From assembly GCA_963664715.2 (NCBI GenBank), contig CAXXUY010000011.1:868001-932000 (forward strand): a DNA stretch of 64,000 nucleotides. Reading direction: 5' to 3'. Both the position numbers and the translations under genes were made by a program. The notes beneath the pieces were generated by a model, which was given only the letters and a program-made list of their open reading frames with translations, was not told where the DNA came from and made no database searches. Below are positions 17,740 to 26,220 of this stretch, piece after piece (the first letter of the stretch is position 1; each line of letters starts with the position of its first letter). This DNA comes from JAPOXR01 sp963664715 (lineage in GTDB: Bacteria > Pseudomonadota > Alphaproteobacteria > Rhodobacterales > Rhodobacteraceae).

Positions 17740-18495
17740 TCAGATTTTCCAGCCGGAATGGATCGCGGCAACGCCGAGAGCCATGTTGCGCACGGCAACA
17801 TTGGCGAATCCTGCGGATTCGATCATGCTGGCGAATTCCTTTTGGGGAGGAAATTTGCGAATGCTCTCCACGAGATACAGGTAACTGTCCTGATCATCGA
17901 CGACAAGTTGTCCCATGACAGGAATGGCAGAAAAGGAATACCGGTCATAGAGTTTGCGCAAACCGCTGTATTCGACATGCCCGAATTCCAGGATCAGGAG
18001 TCTTCCGCCGGGTTTAAGGACACGCCGAATCTCAGTCAAAGCCCTGGGAATGTCCGGAAAGTTCCTGAATCCGAATGCCACCGTGCATGCATCGAAGCTT
18101 CCGCCCGCAAAGGGAAGTGCGTCGGCACTTCCCGCGATCCAGGCGATTTCGGATCCGATGTGCAAGTTCCGGGCCCGGCTCTGCCCTCTCTGAAGCATTT
18201 CCGTTGTCAGGTCTAGAACCGTGACGCTGGCATCAGGCTGACGCCCGACTATCCTGAACGCAATATCTCCGGTTCCCCCGGCGAGGTCGAGAATCTGCTG
18301 ATTTGGTCCAGGCGCGAGCCAGTCGACGAGGGCGGCCTTCCAGATCCGGTGCATGCCCCCTGACATGAGATCGTTCATCAGGTCGTAACGGGACGATACG
18401 CCGACAAAGACGTCCCGGACCCTGCCTTCTTTCTCTTCCTTGGAAATAGAGCGAAAACCGAAATGTGTCGTCTCGTCCGTGGACCCCATGGTCAT
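17740..18495 (-). CDS. ubiE: UbiE C-methyltransferase
   Basis: A 251-residue SAM-dependent C-methyltransferase of ubiquinone (and menaquinone) biosynthesis. Motif I is LDLAGGTGDIAF, followed by DLTTEML, and the family signature FGFRNFPD and LEFGHVEYSGLRKLYD. The ATG at 18495 begins MTMGSTDETTHFGF, matching the family. Forms an operon with ubiB. In the usual alphaproteobacterial order mutM is the divergent neighbour; here mutM lies about 10.5 kb away on the other side of a catabolic operon. Confidence 0.96.
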   Translation of the reverse strand: MTMGSTDETTHFGFRSISKEEKEGRVRDVFVGVSSRYDLMNDLMSGGMHRIWKAALVDWLAPGPNQQILDLAGGTGDIAFRIVGRQPDASVTVLDLTTEMLQRGQSRARNLHIGSEIAWIAGSADALPFAGGSFDACTVAFGFRNFPDIPRALTEIRRVLKPGGRLLILEFGHVEYSGLRKLYDRYSFSAIPVMGQLVVDDQDSYLYLVESIRKFPPQKEFASMIESAGFANVAVRNMALGVAAIHSGWKI

Positions 18496-18889
18496 TACTG
18501 CCTGCGGAGATGGGAGCGCTGTCTTCTACAGGACGGGCAGGTCACTCTTCAATGAATTCTTGCGATTGCCGGTCGGACAGAGGCGCCGGACGGTTTCGGA
18601 AGCCGCGCCAGTCAATGGAGAGGTGCTGCAATTGGGAGCACAACAATGCCGACTGACCCGAAGCGGACCACTACGACCTGACAACGGGAAAATTGCCCTT
18701 CCGACTGCTGCGGAGGATCGCCCGAGCCAGGAGCAGGACGCCCGTCCCTTGAGTCAAGAAATGTCAGGGACAACGCATTCGGAGAAGGGCGATGCATGTC
18801 CAGCTGGCCGGTAAACCGGAAACAAACCGATAAAGCGGCTTGTTGATGGCTCAAATCTGATTTAATATGTGATTATATGGTATCATAAT
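18496..18889. other. Intergenic region ubiE / catabolic operon
   Basis: 394 bases without a convincing gene. The last 50 bases before the operon become strikingly AT-rich compared with everything around, consistent with the operon promoter and operator. This is the left edge of the block that separates ubiE from mutM. Confidence 0.5.
18876..18887. promoter_or_regulatory. Candidate operator TATGGTATCATA
   Basis: An imperfect palindrome with perfect outer arms (TATG and CATA around GTAT) ends two bases before the ATG of the first operon gene, inside an AT-rich stretch. Its position would block transcription or initiation. The IclR-type regulator encoded in the same operon is a possible user; the site itself resembles generic dimer-regulator palindromes, so the pairing is inference. 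Confidence 0.4.
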
Positions 18890-19837
18890 ATGGACCATCA
18901 GCAACAGATATTGCGGGGAATCCTCCCGGTATTGCCCACTCCCTTCACAGGGAGCGGCTCAATTGATTCTGATGCCATGCCTGCCCTTGTCGAATTTGCC
19001 ATTGATGCGGGGGTAACCGGTGTTGTTTTTCCCGGGTTTGCCAGCGAAGTTTCCGAACTGACCCGCGCGGAACGTATCGAGCTTCTTGAGGTGGTTGTCA
19101 GGAGCGCTGACGGAAGAGTTCACGTCGTGGCCGGAGCAAGTTCGCCGACCGCGGCCGAAACCGTGGAATATGGTCGTCATGCCCTGTCGCTTGGGGTCAA
19201 TCATCTCATGGTCCAGCCACCGGTCGAACTGGGTCGCGATCCTGAACCGCTCTGCTCGTTCCTTGGCCTGATCACGCAGCAGCTGCCGGATGCGCGCATA
19301 ATTTTGCAGAACGCGCCGACACCCCGCGGTTCCGACCTGGCGCCCGAAACGATCTGCGAAATAGCGAACAGGACTCCACAGCTATCCTACGTCAAGGAAG
19401 AGTCGCTCCCCGCCGGTCCGGCAATTTCCTACCTGGTTAAGCATCGCCCATCGACATTGCTCGGAATAATCGGAGGCGGCGGTGCCCGTTATGTCCTTGA
19501 CGAGTACGCCCGCGGCGCCTGCGCCGCAAATCCTGCACTCGAAATCGCGGACCTGCACGTTGCCCTCGACAGGGCCTGGCATGGCGGGCAACGGGGCGAA
19601 GCACGCCGGATTTATGTCACAACATTGCCGCTGCTGACCCTGCAGGCAGTGTACCGAATGCGATTGACAAAGCATGTTCTGATGCGCCGCGGCTTGCTGC
19701 AGGATACCAGGGTGCGCGCGGCTGGTCCCGAGCTCGACGATTTCGCTATTGCCGATATTGACGCCAACCTGGCCAGTCTCGGATTGTTCGGAGAGACGGA
19801 TAACTTCCAGGAGACTGCATCATGGGCGACCGAGTAA
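18890..19837 (+). CDS. DHDPS/NAL-family aldolase or dehydratase, atypical active site
   Basis: A 315-residue TIM-barrel protein of the dihydrodipicolinate synthase/N-acetylneuraminate lyase superfamily. It opens with GILPVLPTPF, and the Schiff-base lysine is in SYVKEES. The usual YNxP tyrosine is replaced: the motif reads LQNAPTPRG, with Gln at the Tyr position, so this is not a lysine-pathway DapA. Family members in sugar-acid operons act as keto-acid dehydratases or aldolases; that role is inferred from the neighbours. The ATG at 18890 has no clear ribosome binding site; a GTG at 18869 is the other option. Its 3' end overlaps the next gene by 16 bases. Confidence 0.8.
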   Translation: MDHQQQILRGILPVLPTPFTGSGSIDSDAMPALVEFAIDAGVTGVVFPGFASEVSELTRAERIELLEVVVRSADGRVHVVAGASSPTAAETVEYGRHALSLGVNHLMVQPPVELGRDPEPLCSFLGLITQQLPDARIILQNAPTPRGSDLAPETICEIANRTPQLSYVKEESLPAGPAISYLVKHRPSTLLGIIGGGGARYVLDEYARGACAANPALEIADLHVALDRAWHGGQRGEARRIYVTTLPLLTLQAVYRMRLTKHVLMRRGLLQDTRVRAAGPELDDFAIADIDANLASLGLFGETDNFQETASWATE

Positions 19838-20991
19838 AGTCGGTGCAGCCATTCTCGCTGACACTTCCCCGCAAGTCACCGTATCTCGGTGCAATGCGGG
19901 CAGGGGAAGAGCCCAATGCCAAGGGGTATTTTGTACGCAAGGGCAACCGTACCGTCTATCCCGTATTTGATCGATCGGTACTGGTTCGGGTGGAAACCGA
20001 GAGTGGTATCGTGGGATGGGGAGAAACCTATGGATTGGTTGCACCGGGCGCTGTCGGCGAAATCATCAATGATCTCCTGGTCGATTTCATCATTGGCCGC
20101 GAACCGGCCGACCCTTCGGCAATATATGACGATCTTTACGATCTGGTCCGGGTCCGGGGGTATACCGGCGGCTTCTTTGTCGACGCGCTGGCAGCCATAG
20201 ATATCGCACTCTGGGACATCGCAGGGCGTTCGCGTTCAGCATCGATTGCGGAGTTGCTGGGAGGTGCAGTGCGCGAGTCGATCCCGGCCTACATCTCTGG
20301 ATTGCCGGAGGAAACGATCGAGGAAAGGGCGGGGCTGGCAGCGCTGTGGTTATCCAGAGGCTTCACGGCGTTCAAGTTTGCGACACCGGTTGCCGATGAA
20401 GGACCGGCCGCTGAAATGGAGGCGATCCGTTCAAGATTGGGTTCCGGGCCTCGAATAGCCGCAGACCTGCACTGGGCGCAGAGTGCCGAGGAAGCACTGG
20501 ACCAGATTGCATCCATGGAAGGGCATGGACTCTGGTTTGCGGAAGCTCCCGTTCGAACAGAAGACATAGACGGGCTCGAGGAAGTGTGCCGGCTCTCGGA
20601 TGTCCCGATTGCGGTGGGCGAAGAATGGCGGACACATCATGACATGCAGCACCGCATCGGGCGATGCAGGATCTCAATAGTGCAACCGGAGATGGGCCAT
20701 AAGGGCATTACCAACTTTGTGCGCATCGCCAGGCTCGCCGCAAGACATGGCGTGGAAGTCATTCCCCACGCTACGATCGGCACCGGCATATTCCTGGCCG
20801 CCAGCCTGCAGGCAAGCTCGGCACTTGAACCCGTGACCGCCCACGAATTTCAGCATTCCATTTTCGAACCAAGCCGCGGACTTGTTTCAGGCAAGATCGA
20901 CTGCGTCGAGGGGTATTTCAGCCCCCCGGTCGGCGCCGGGCTTGGAGTCGAACCGTCCGAGGAGGCATTGGGCCTCCTCCAACCACTCTGA
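19822..20991 (+). CDS. Mandelate racemase/muconate lactonizing enzyme family protein
   Basis: A 389-residue enolase-superfamily enzyme. Metal ligands read as Asp in AADLHW, Glu in FAEAP and Glu in GEEWRT; a general-base His is in PHATIGTG. The first catalytic lysine region is TAFKFATP, with one Lys rather than a clear KxK. Such enzymes abstract a proton alpha to a carboxylate; in sugar-acid operons they dehydrate acid sugars or open and isomerise aldarolactones. The exact substrate cannot be read. ATG at 19822 lies within the previous gene, indicating tight coupling. Confidence 0.85.
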   Translation: MGDRVKSVQPFSLTLPRKSPYLGAMRAGEEPNAKGYFVRKGNRTVYPVFDRSVLVRVETESGIVGWGETYGLVAPGAVGEIINDLLVDFIIGREPADPSAIYDDLYDLVRVRGYTGGFFVDALAAIDIALWDIAGRSRSASIAELLGGAVRESIPAYISGLPEETIEERAGLAALWLSRGFTAFKFATPVADEGPAAEMEAIRSRLGSGPRIAADLHWAQSAEEALDQIASMEGHGLWFAEAPVRTEDIDGLEEVCRLSDVPIAVGEEWRTHHDMQHRIGRCRISIVQPEMGHKGITNFVRIARLAARHGVEVIPHATIGTGIFLAASLQASSALEPVTAHEFQHSIFEPSRGLVSGKIDCVEGYFSPPVGAGLGVEPSEEALGLLQPL

Positions 20992-21010
20992 CACAGGAAA
21001 AGGAGGTAAC

Positions 21011-22288
21011 ATGACCATGAGAATCCTGTCTACCAAAGCCGTGACAGCGACGCTCGCTGCGTGCGCCATGGCAACCATTCCATTCGTATCGGCAAATGCC
21101 CAGACGTTGAAGTTCGTGTCCTGGCAGGTCGATGAAGCCGGCACCGGGGATTGGTGGCGCAATGCCATCGCAAGGTTCGAAGCAGAACATCCCGGAGTCA
21201 CGATCGAGTTTACCAAGGTCGATCGCGGTGCCTACGCCGATACGATGACGACACTGTTTGCAGGTGGCCAGCCGCCTCACATCACGCACCTTGCATCGTT
21301 CGAATACCAGAACTTTGCCGAGAATGGCTGGATGGAAAACCTGGATCCCTGGCTGGAGAAGGACGGTATCGACCTGACTGGCTGGGCCGGACAGGGCACT
21401 TGCGTATGGAATGGCGAAACAGCCTGCATCATGCTGCTCTATTTTGGCTTCATGATGGCCTACAATCCTGAAATCCTGGCCGAGGCGGGACTGGATGCAC
21501 CGACAAATTTCGACGAGTTTCTTGCCGCGGCGCGTGCGACGACCAAGGATCTCAATGGCGACGGTATTGTCGACCAGTACGGAACGGGCCACGAAACCAA
21601 GGGCGGCGCAGGGCAGTATCTGACGGAAATGCTGAACTATGTGCTCGACGCAGGCGCCTACTGGACCGACAAGGAAGGCAATGTCACCATTGACACGCCG
21701 GAAATGATAGAGGGCCTGTCCCGTTGGAAGACCGTGATCAGCGAGGGCCTGACTCCCAGGGACCTGTCGGCAGGAGAGGTTCGCAAACTGTTTGCCGATG
21801 GCAAGATTGCCCTGCGGCTTGACGGGCCGTGGCTCTACAGCACGATGAAGGCAGGAGCGGCTGCCGATATCCTCGAGATTGCTGTGCCCGCCATGGACCC
21901 GCCTGTCGGCGGTTCATCGAATGTCATTGGGATGGCTGCTGACATTTCGGATGAAGAAAAGCAACTCGTCTGGGATTTCATCAAGATCCTCATGACGCCG
22001 GAGTTCCAGCGCGCATATGCGACGGTTGCCAACAACACTCCGCCAAGTCCAACCGCTGACGTGTCCGGCATCGAAGAAAAGGTGCCGCATTTCAACATCA
22101 TCGTCCAGACTCAGAAGGCCGCGGCCGCGGCCGGTGTCGACCGGATTCCAACCGGCCTGGAAGTCCAGTACGGGGAATTCGGCAAGATGGTACAGGAAGA
22201 GGTTCAGCGCATGTTGATCGAGGACCTTGATCCGGCGGATGTGGTAAAGGTCATGCAGGCAAGAGCCGAAGAAATCCAGGGCGGCTGA
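21011..22288 (+). CDS. Carbohydrate ABC transporter substrate-binding protein
   Basis: A 425-residue periplasmic binding protein of the MalE/UgpB type (family 1). The signal peptide ends at ANA before QTLKF, without a lipobox Cys. Family phrases include FAGGQPPHITHL, NPEILAEAGLDAPTNFDEF, and GKIALRLDGPWLYS. The ATG at 21011 has a textbook ribosome binding site (AAAAGGAGG). It captures the operon's sugar substrate and delivers it to the two permeases encoded next. The stronger binding site than its neighbours fits the usual excess of binding protein. Confidence 0.92.
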   Translation: MTMRILSTKAVTATLAACAMATIPFVSANAQTLKFVSWQVDEAGTGDWWRNAIARFEAEHPGVTIEFTKVDRGAYADTMTTLFAGGQPPHITHLASFEYQNFAENGWMENLDPWLEKDGIDLTGWAGQGTCVWNGETACIMLLYFGFMMAYNPEILAEAGLDAPTNFDEFLAAARATTKDLNGDGIVDQYGTGHETKGGAGQYLTEMLNYVLDAGAYWTDKEGNVTIDTPEMIEGLSRWKTVISEGLTPRDLSAGEVRKLFADGKIALRLDGPWLYSTMKAGAAADILEIAVPAMDPPVGGSSNVIGMAADISDEEKQLVWDFIKILMTPEFQRAYATVANNTPPSPTADVSGIEEKVPHFNIIVQTQKAAAAAGVDRIPTGLEVQYGEFGKMVQEEVQRMLIEDLDPADVVKVMQARAEEIQGG

Positions 22289-22359
22289 GCCCCGGATCGA
22301 AAGACAGCGACCGGCACGGATGATTCGTGCCGGTCGCCAGGATTGCGAGGTATGGCGGA

Positions 22360-23283
22360 GTGAAGCAAGAGGTTCCAGTTCGCAGCCGCCTGTTCGATCT
22401 CGCCCGACCGAGCAGGCAGCACATACTCGGCTATATCCTGCTGACCCCGGCTGTGCTGATGGTTGTCCTGATCATCGCCTATCCGCTCTTCGTGTCCCTT
22501 GATCTCTCGTTGCAGGATGTGAAACTGCCGCGCATTGGCGAGTCTCGCAAACCGCTGACTCTCAAGAACTACGAACGACTCTTCAATTCCTCCGAATTCT
22601 GGATGGCATGCTGGGTCACGGCCAAGCTGGTGACATCGGTAACCGTCGGAAGCGTGATTGTCGGTGTCTCGACGGCATTGCTGGTCAACCAGCGGTTCCG
22701 CGGACGAACGATAGCGCGCATTGCTATGGCGCTGCCCTGGGCAGTCCCGGAAGTCATTGCCGTTGTGATATTCGCATGGATCTTCGACAGTTCCTTCGGT
22801 CTCATGAGTTGGCTGTTCATCAAGGCCGGTCTCACGGACAAGTTGATTGCCTGGGTGTCGACACCCGGCGCGGCGTTCTGGGCGCTTTCGATAACGATGA
22901 TCTGGAAAGGCTTCCCCTTCGTTTCGATCATGACGCTCGCAGGCCTGCAGTCCATTCCACCGGATTACTACGCCGCTGCAAGGGTTGATGGCGCCAATGC
23001 TTTCCAGCGTTTTCGCTGGATCACGATTCCCTGCCTGATGCCGGTCCTTGGCGTAACTCTTGTTCTCGTGATGCTCTGGGTATTCAGGGACTTTTCGATC
23101 ATCAAGGTCTTGACCGAAGGCGGACCATTGAAGACCACGCAGACGCTTTCGATCATGACCTATGATCAGGCGTTCGGGTTTTTCAAATTCGGGTATGCAT
23201 CGGCAGTTGGAATAGTCACGCTCGTGATCTGTGTCGTGGCAAGCCTTGCCATGCTGGGACGTCCGTCCAAGGCGTTGTACTAA
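22360..23283 (+). CDS. Sugar ABC transporter permease (MalF type)
   Basis: A 307-residue inner-membrane permease with about six membrane segments, starting at about residue 24 (YILLTPAVLMVVLIIAYPLF). The EAA loop that docks the ATPase is seen as YYAAARVDGANAFQRF followed by ITIPCLMP. I chose GTG at 22360, preceded by GCGAGG, over the GTG at 22327. Works with the MalG-type permease and the ATPase that follow. Confidence 0.93.
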   Translation: MKQEVPVRSRLFDLARPSRQHILGYILLTPAVLMVVLIIAYPLFVSLDLSLQDVKLPRIGESRKPLTLKNYERLFNSSEFWMACWVTAKLVTSVTVGSVIVGVSTALLVNQRFRGRTIARIAMALPWAVPEVIAVVIFAWIFDSSFGLMSWLFIKAGLTDKLIAWVSTPGAAFWALSITMIWKGFPFVSIMTLAGLQSIPPDYYAAARVDGANAFQRFRWITIPCLMPVLGVTLVLVMLWVFRDFSIIKVLTEGGPLKTTQTLSIMTYDQAFGFFKFGYASAVGIVTLVICVVASLAMLGRPSKALY

Positions 23284-23297
23284 GGGGGGTCGGGACA

Positions 23298-24128
23298 ATG
23301 TTTCGCACTCCACTCCAGTCAGTCATTCTCTACGGGTCCGTTTTCGGATCGCTGGCTGTCATCCTGTTCCCGGTCTACTGGCTCATAGTCACGGCACTAT
23401 CAACGACGGCTGAACTCTCCGGCTTGCCCCCCAGCTTCTGGCCCGAGGATCCGCAATGGCAGATTTTTGGCAGGGTACTGACGGAACGCCCCATTCCGCT
23501 TTGGCTCATGAATTCGACTGCTGCTGCGGTCGGTTCCGTGTTGCTGTCCATGTTTGTCTCGGTTCTGGCGGGATATGCCTTGTCCCGTTTTCGTGTCAGG
23601 GGAGGACATTCCCTGGGACTCTTCATTCTTACTGCCAAGATGCTCCCTGCAACTCTTCTGGTCATTCCTCTTTTTGCCCTGTTCAGCCGGCTTGGAATGA
23701 TGGGTTCGCTCTGGACGCTGGTGCTGGCGCATTCCACCCTGATCATTCCCTTTACGACCTGGATGTTGAAGGGATATTTCGACACCATCCCCAGGGAACT
23801 GGAACAGGCTGCCATGGTCGATGGTTGTTCACCTCTCGGCGCAATGGTCCGGGTCATTCTTCCGGTATCGGCTCCGGGACTTGCAGCAACGGCACTGTAT
23901 GCATTTGTTCTGAGTTGGGCCGATTATGCCTATGCGCGGACCTTCCTCGTGAATTCCCAAAGCAACTGGACGGCAAATCTCGGTATCGCCACGATGCGTG
24001 GCGAATACACGACCAACTGGAGCGAGATATCCGCGGTGGCGGTTTTCGTCGCCATACCGATCATTCTCATTTATCTCTTCCTGGAACGCTATCTGGTCGG
24101 TGGGTTGACCTCCGGGGCGGAGAAATAA
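23298..24128 (+). CDS. Sugar ABC transporter permease (MalG type)
   Basis: A 276-residue permease, with six predicted membrane segments. The EAA loop reads LEQAAMVDGCSPLGAMVRVILPVSAPG in pieces typical of MalG-type subunits. The ATG at 23298 lies 14 bases after the previous stop and is preceded by a G-rich binding site (AAGGGGGG). It ends one base before the ATPase start, so the three transport genes are translated as a unit. Confidence 0.93.
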   Translation: MFRTPLQSVILYGSVFGSLAVILFPVYWLIVTALSTTAELSGLPPSFWPEDPQWQIFGRVLTERPIPLWLMNSTAAAVGSVLLSMFVSVLAGYALSRFRVRGGHSLGLFILTAKMLPATLLVIPLFALFSRLGMMGSLWTLVLAHSTLIIPFTTWMLKGYFDTIPRELEQAAMVDGCSPLGAMVRVILPVSAPGLAATALYAFVLSWADYAYARTFLVNSQSNWTANLGIATMRGEYTTNWSEISAVAVFVAIPIILIYLFLERYLVGGLTSGAEK

Positions 24129-24129
24129 C

Positions 24130-25233
24130 ATGGCGCGCATCAGCATCGAGAACATCCAGAAGAACTATGGTGAAGTCGAGGCGCTCAAGCCGTTTACTCT
24201 CGAGATTGCCGACGGAGAATTCGTTGTTCTGGTTGGTCCCTCCGGTTGCGGGAAGTCAACGATGCTCAAGATTCTAGCGGGTCTGGAGCCCGCTTCCGGT
24301 GGACGCGTAATGCTCGGTGACCGGGACGTCACAGATGTGGCTCCAGGCGATCGCGATGTTGCAATGGTATTTCAGAACTACGCTCTGTACCCGCATTTGA
24401 GCGTGCGCCAGAACATCGGCTTCGGCCTGAGAATGCGCCGGATGTCAAATTCCGAGATCGACCGGCGTGTCGTCGAGGCCAGCAGGATTCTGGGTGTCGA
24501 GCACCTGTTGAATCGCAAACCCAGGGCTCTTTCTGGCGGGCAAAGACAACGGGTTGCACTCGGGCGCGCAATCGTAAGGGAACCGCAGGCGTTCCTGATG
24601 GATGAGCCACTGTCCAACCTGGATGCCAAGCTCCGTGTGCACATGCGCGCGGAGATCAGTGCGCTGCACAACAGGATCCGGGTCACCACGGTCTATGTGA
24701 CCCACGACCAGACGGAGGCAATGACAATGGCCGACCGGGTAGTGTTGATGCGGGAGGGTGAAATCCAGCAGATTGCCGATCCGGACACACTCTTTCAGCG
24801 ACCCAAGAACCTGTTTGTCGCAACTTTCATCGGATCTCCCGGAATGAATCTCGTTACGACACCGATCGTTGATGACAGCGGCAGTCCGGCGATGGAATTG
24901 TTCGGTGTGCCTGTGCAACTTGGCGAGCGCGACCTGAAGGGAGCAAGTGCGGTTGTCGCGGGAATTCGCCCTGAACACATCCATATCGGTCCAGGTCCCG
25001 TGAGTTTCACTGTCCGGCCGAACCTGGTCGAGAGCCTCGGCTCTGAAAAATACATCTACTTCCTGGATGACGGCCACCCAGTCTACAGGAGCAGTGATGA
25101 GGAGGACAGTTCCAGGGGGCTTATCGCGCGGGTGCCCAATCAGGGACAGATACGCCAGGGCGAGGAACTGCTTCTGTCATTCGACCCCGAGGACCTTTAC
25201 CTGTTCGACCGTCACAGCGAACTGGTAATCTGA
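24130..25233 (+). CDS. Sugar ABC transporter ATPase (MalK/UgpC type)
   Basis: A 367-residue ATPase with Walker A GPSGCGKST near residue 38, signature LSGGQRQR, Walker B FLMDEPLS, and the MalK-type C-terminal regulatory (TOBE) region from about residue 240. It energises import of the operon's sugar. ATG at 24130 immediately follows the permease stop. The NAD-dependent epimerase begins three bases after its stop. Confidence 0.94.
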   Translation: MARISIENIQKNYGEVEALKPFTLEIADGEFVVLVGPSGCGKSTMLKILAGLEPASGGRVMLGDRDVTDVAPGDRDVAMVFQNYALYPHLSVRQNIGFGLRMRRMSNSEIDRRVVEASRILGVEHLLNRKPRALSGGQRQRVALGRAIVREPQAFLMDEPLSNLDAKLRVHMRAEISALHNRIRVTTVYVTHDQTEAMTMADRVVLMREGEIQQIADPDTLFQRPKNLFVATFIGSPGMNLVTTPIVDDSGSPAMELFGVPVQLGERDLKGASAVVAGIRPEHIHIGPGPVSFTVRPNLVESLGSEKYIYFLDDGHPVYRSSDEEDSSRGLIARVPNQGQIRQGEELLLSFDPEDLYLFDRHSELVI

Positions 25234-25236
25234 TCC

Positions 25237-26220
25237 ATGCGGGTTCTGGTCAGCGGTGCAGCCGGGCGCATAGGGTCGCGCACGGTTGCAGCGTTGCTGC
25301 AGGCAGGGCACACCGTTGCAGGAATCGACGTCAGGGCCACCGGAACGGAACATGTGGCCTACACGGAACATGTCGGCAGGCTGGAAGATCCGGAAGATGT
25401 CGGGGGAGCTGTTGCCGGTGCAGAAGTTGTCATTCATCTTGGCGCTGTCATGTCCTGGTCGAGGTTCGAGCAGGGATTGATGCAGCGGGCCAATGTGGAG
25501 GGCACGCGGATACTGCTCGACATGGCAAGGTCAGCAGGGGTCAGGCGTTTCGTGTTCGGCAGTTCGGGTGAGGTGTATCCTGAAAACGCACCCGGGAAGC
25601 TGCCGATCCGGGAAGATCATCCGTTGAAACCCAATTCGTTCTACGGAGTTACCAAGCTGCTGGGTGAAGAACTGGTCAGGTTTCACCAGCGAACCGGAGA
25701 CATGGAAACGGTTGTCCTGCGATTCTCGCACACGCAGGATGCAGGTGAACTCCTTGACGAAGACAGTTTTTTCTCCGGCCCGAGATTTTTTCTCAAGACG
25801 AGAATCCGGCGGGAGGAGGGTCTGCAGAATCAATCACTTGCAAGCCTCCTGCGTCGCCATGATCCGGGTTGCGCGACGCACCTGCTTTCGCAGAACGAAG
25901 ATGGCCGTCCATTCATGATGCACATCACCGATACGCGGGACATGGTTGCCGGACTGTTGCTTGCCGCAGAGCATCCCTCCGCTGCGGGAGGAACATTCAA
26001 TCTTGGTGCAGATGAGCCGGTTGAATTCGACCAGCTTCTGGAAAGGATGTCCGCGATTACCGGATATCAGATCGTCCGGATCAATTTCCCTGGCCCGGGT
26101 GTCTATTATCGAACCTCCAATGAATTGATCAGGAAACGACTCGGATTTGCACCTGAGTGGACAATCGAGCGAATGCTGGAAGAAGCGGCGGTGGCATGGA
26201 AGGCAAGGTCGATGGGATAG
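25237..26220 (+). CDS. NAD-dependent epimerase/dehydratase family protein
   Basis: A 327-residue extended SDR. The cofactor motif GAAGRIG is at residues 7-13 and the catalytic YGVTK follows a Ser in FGSSGEVYP. Extended SDRs in aldonate or uronate operons act as sugar dehydrogenases or epimerases. A uronate-dehydrogenase-like oxidation to a lactone would fit the adjacent lactonase domain and enolase-superfamily enzyme, but the protein is longer than the usual uronate dehydrogenase (about 265), so this is only a suggestion. Its last 25 bases overlap the regulator-lactonase gene. Confidence 0.8.
   Translation: MRVLVSGAAGRIGSRTVAALLQAGHTVAGIDVRATGTEHVAYTEHVGRLEDPEDVGGAVAGAEVVIHLGAVMSWSRFEQGLMQRANVEGTRILLDMARSAGVRRFVFGSSGEVYPENAPGKLPIREDHPLKPNSFYGVTKLLGEELVRFHQRTGDMETVVLRFSHTQDAGELLDEDSFFSGPRFFLKTRIRREEGLQNQSLASLLRRHDPGCATHLLSQNEDGRPFMMHITDTRDMVAGLLLAAEHPSAAGGTFNLGADEPVEFDQLLERMSAITGYQIVRINFPGPGVYYRTSNELIRKRLGFAPEWTIERMLEEAAVAWKARSMG

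Noticed and set aside
22204..23313. Long minus-strand frame (369 codons) over the ABC permease
   Set aside because: Shadow of the permease gene; composition is charged and repetitive in the way complementary frames of membrane proteins are.
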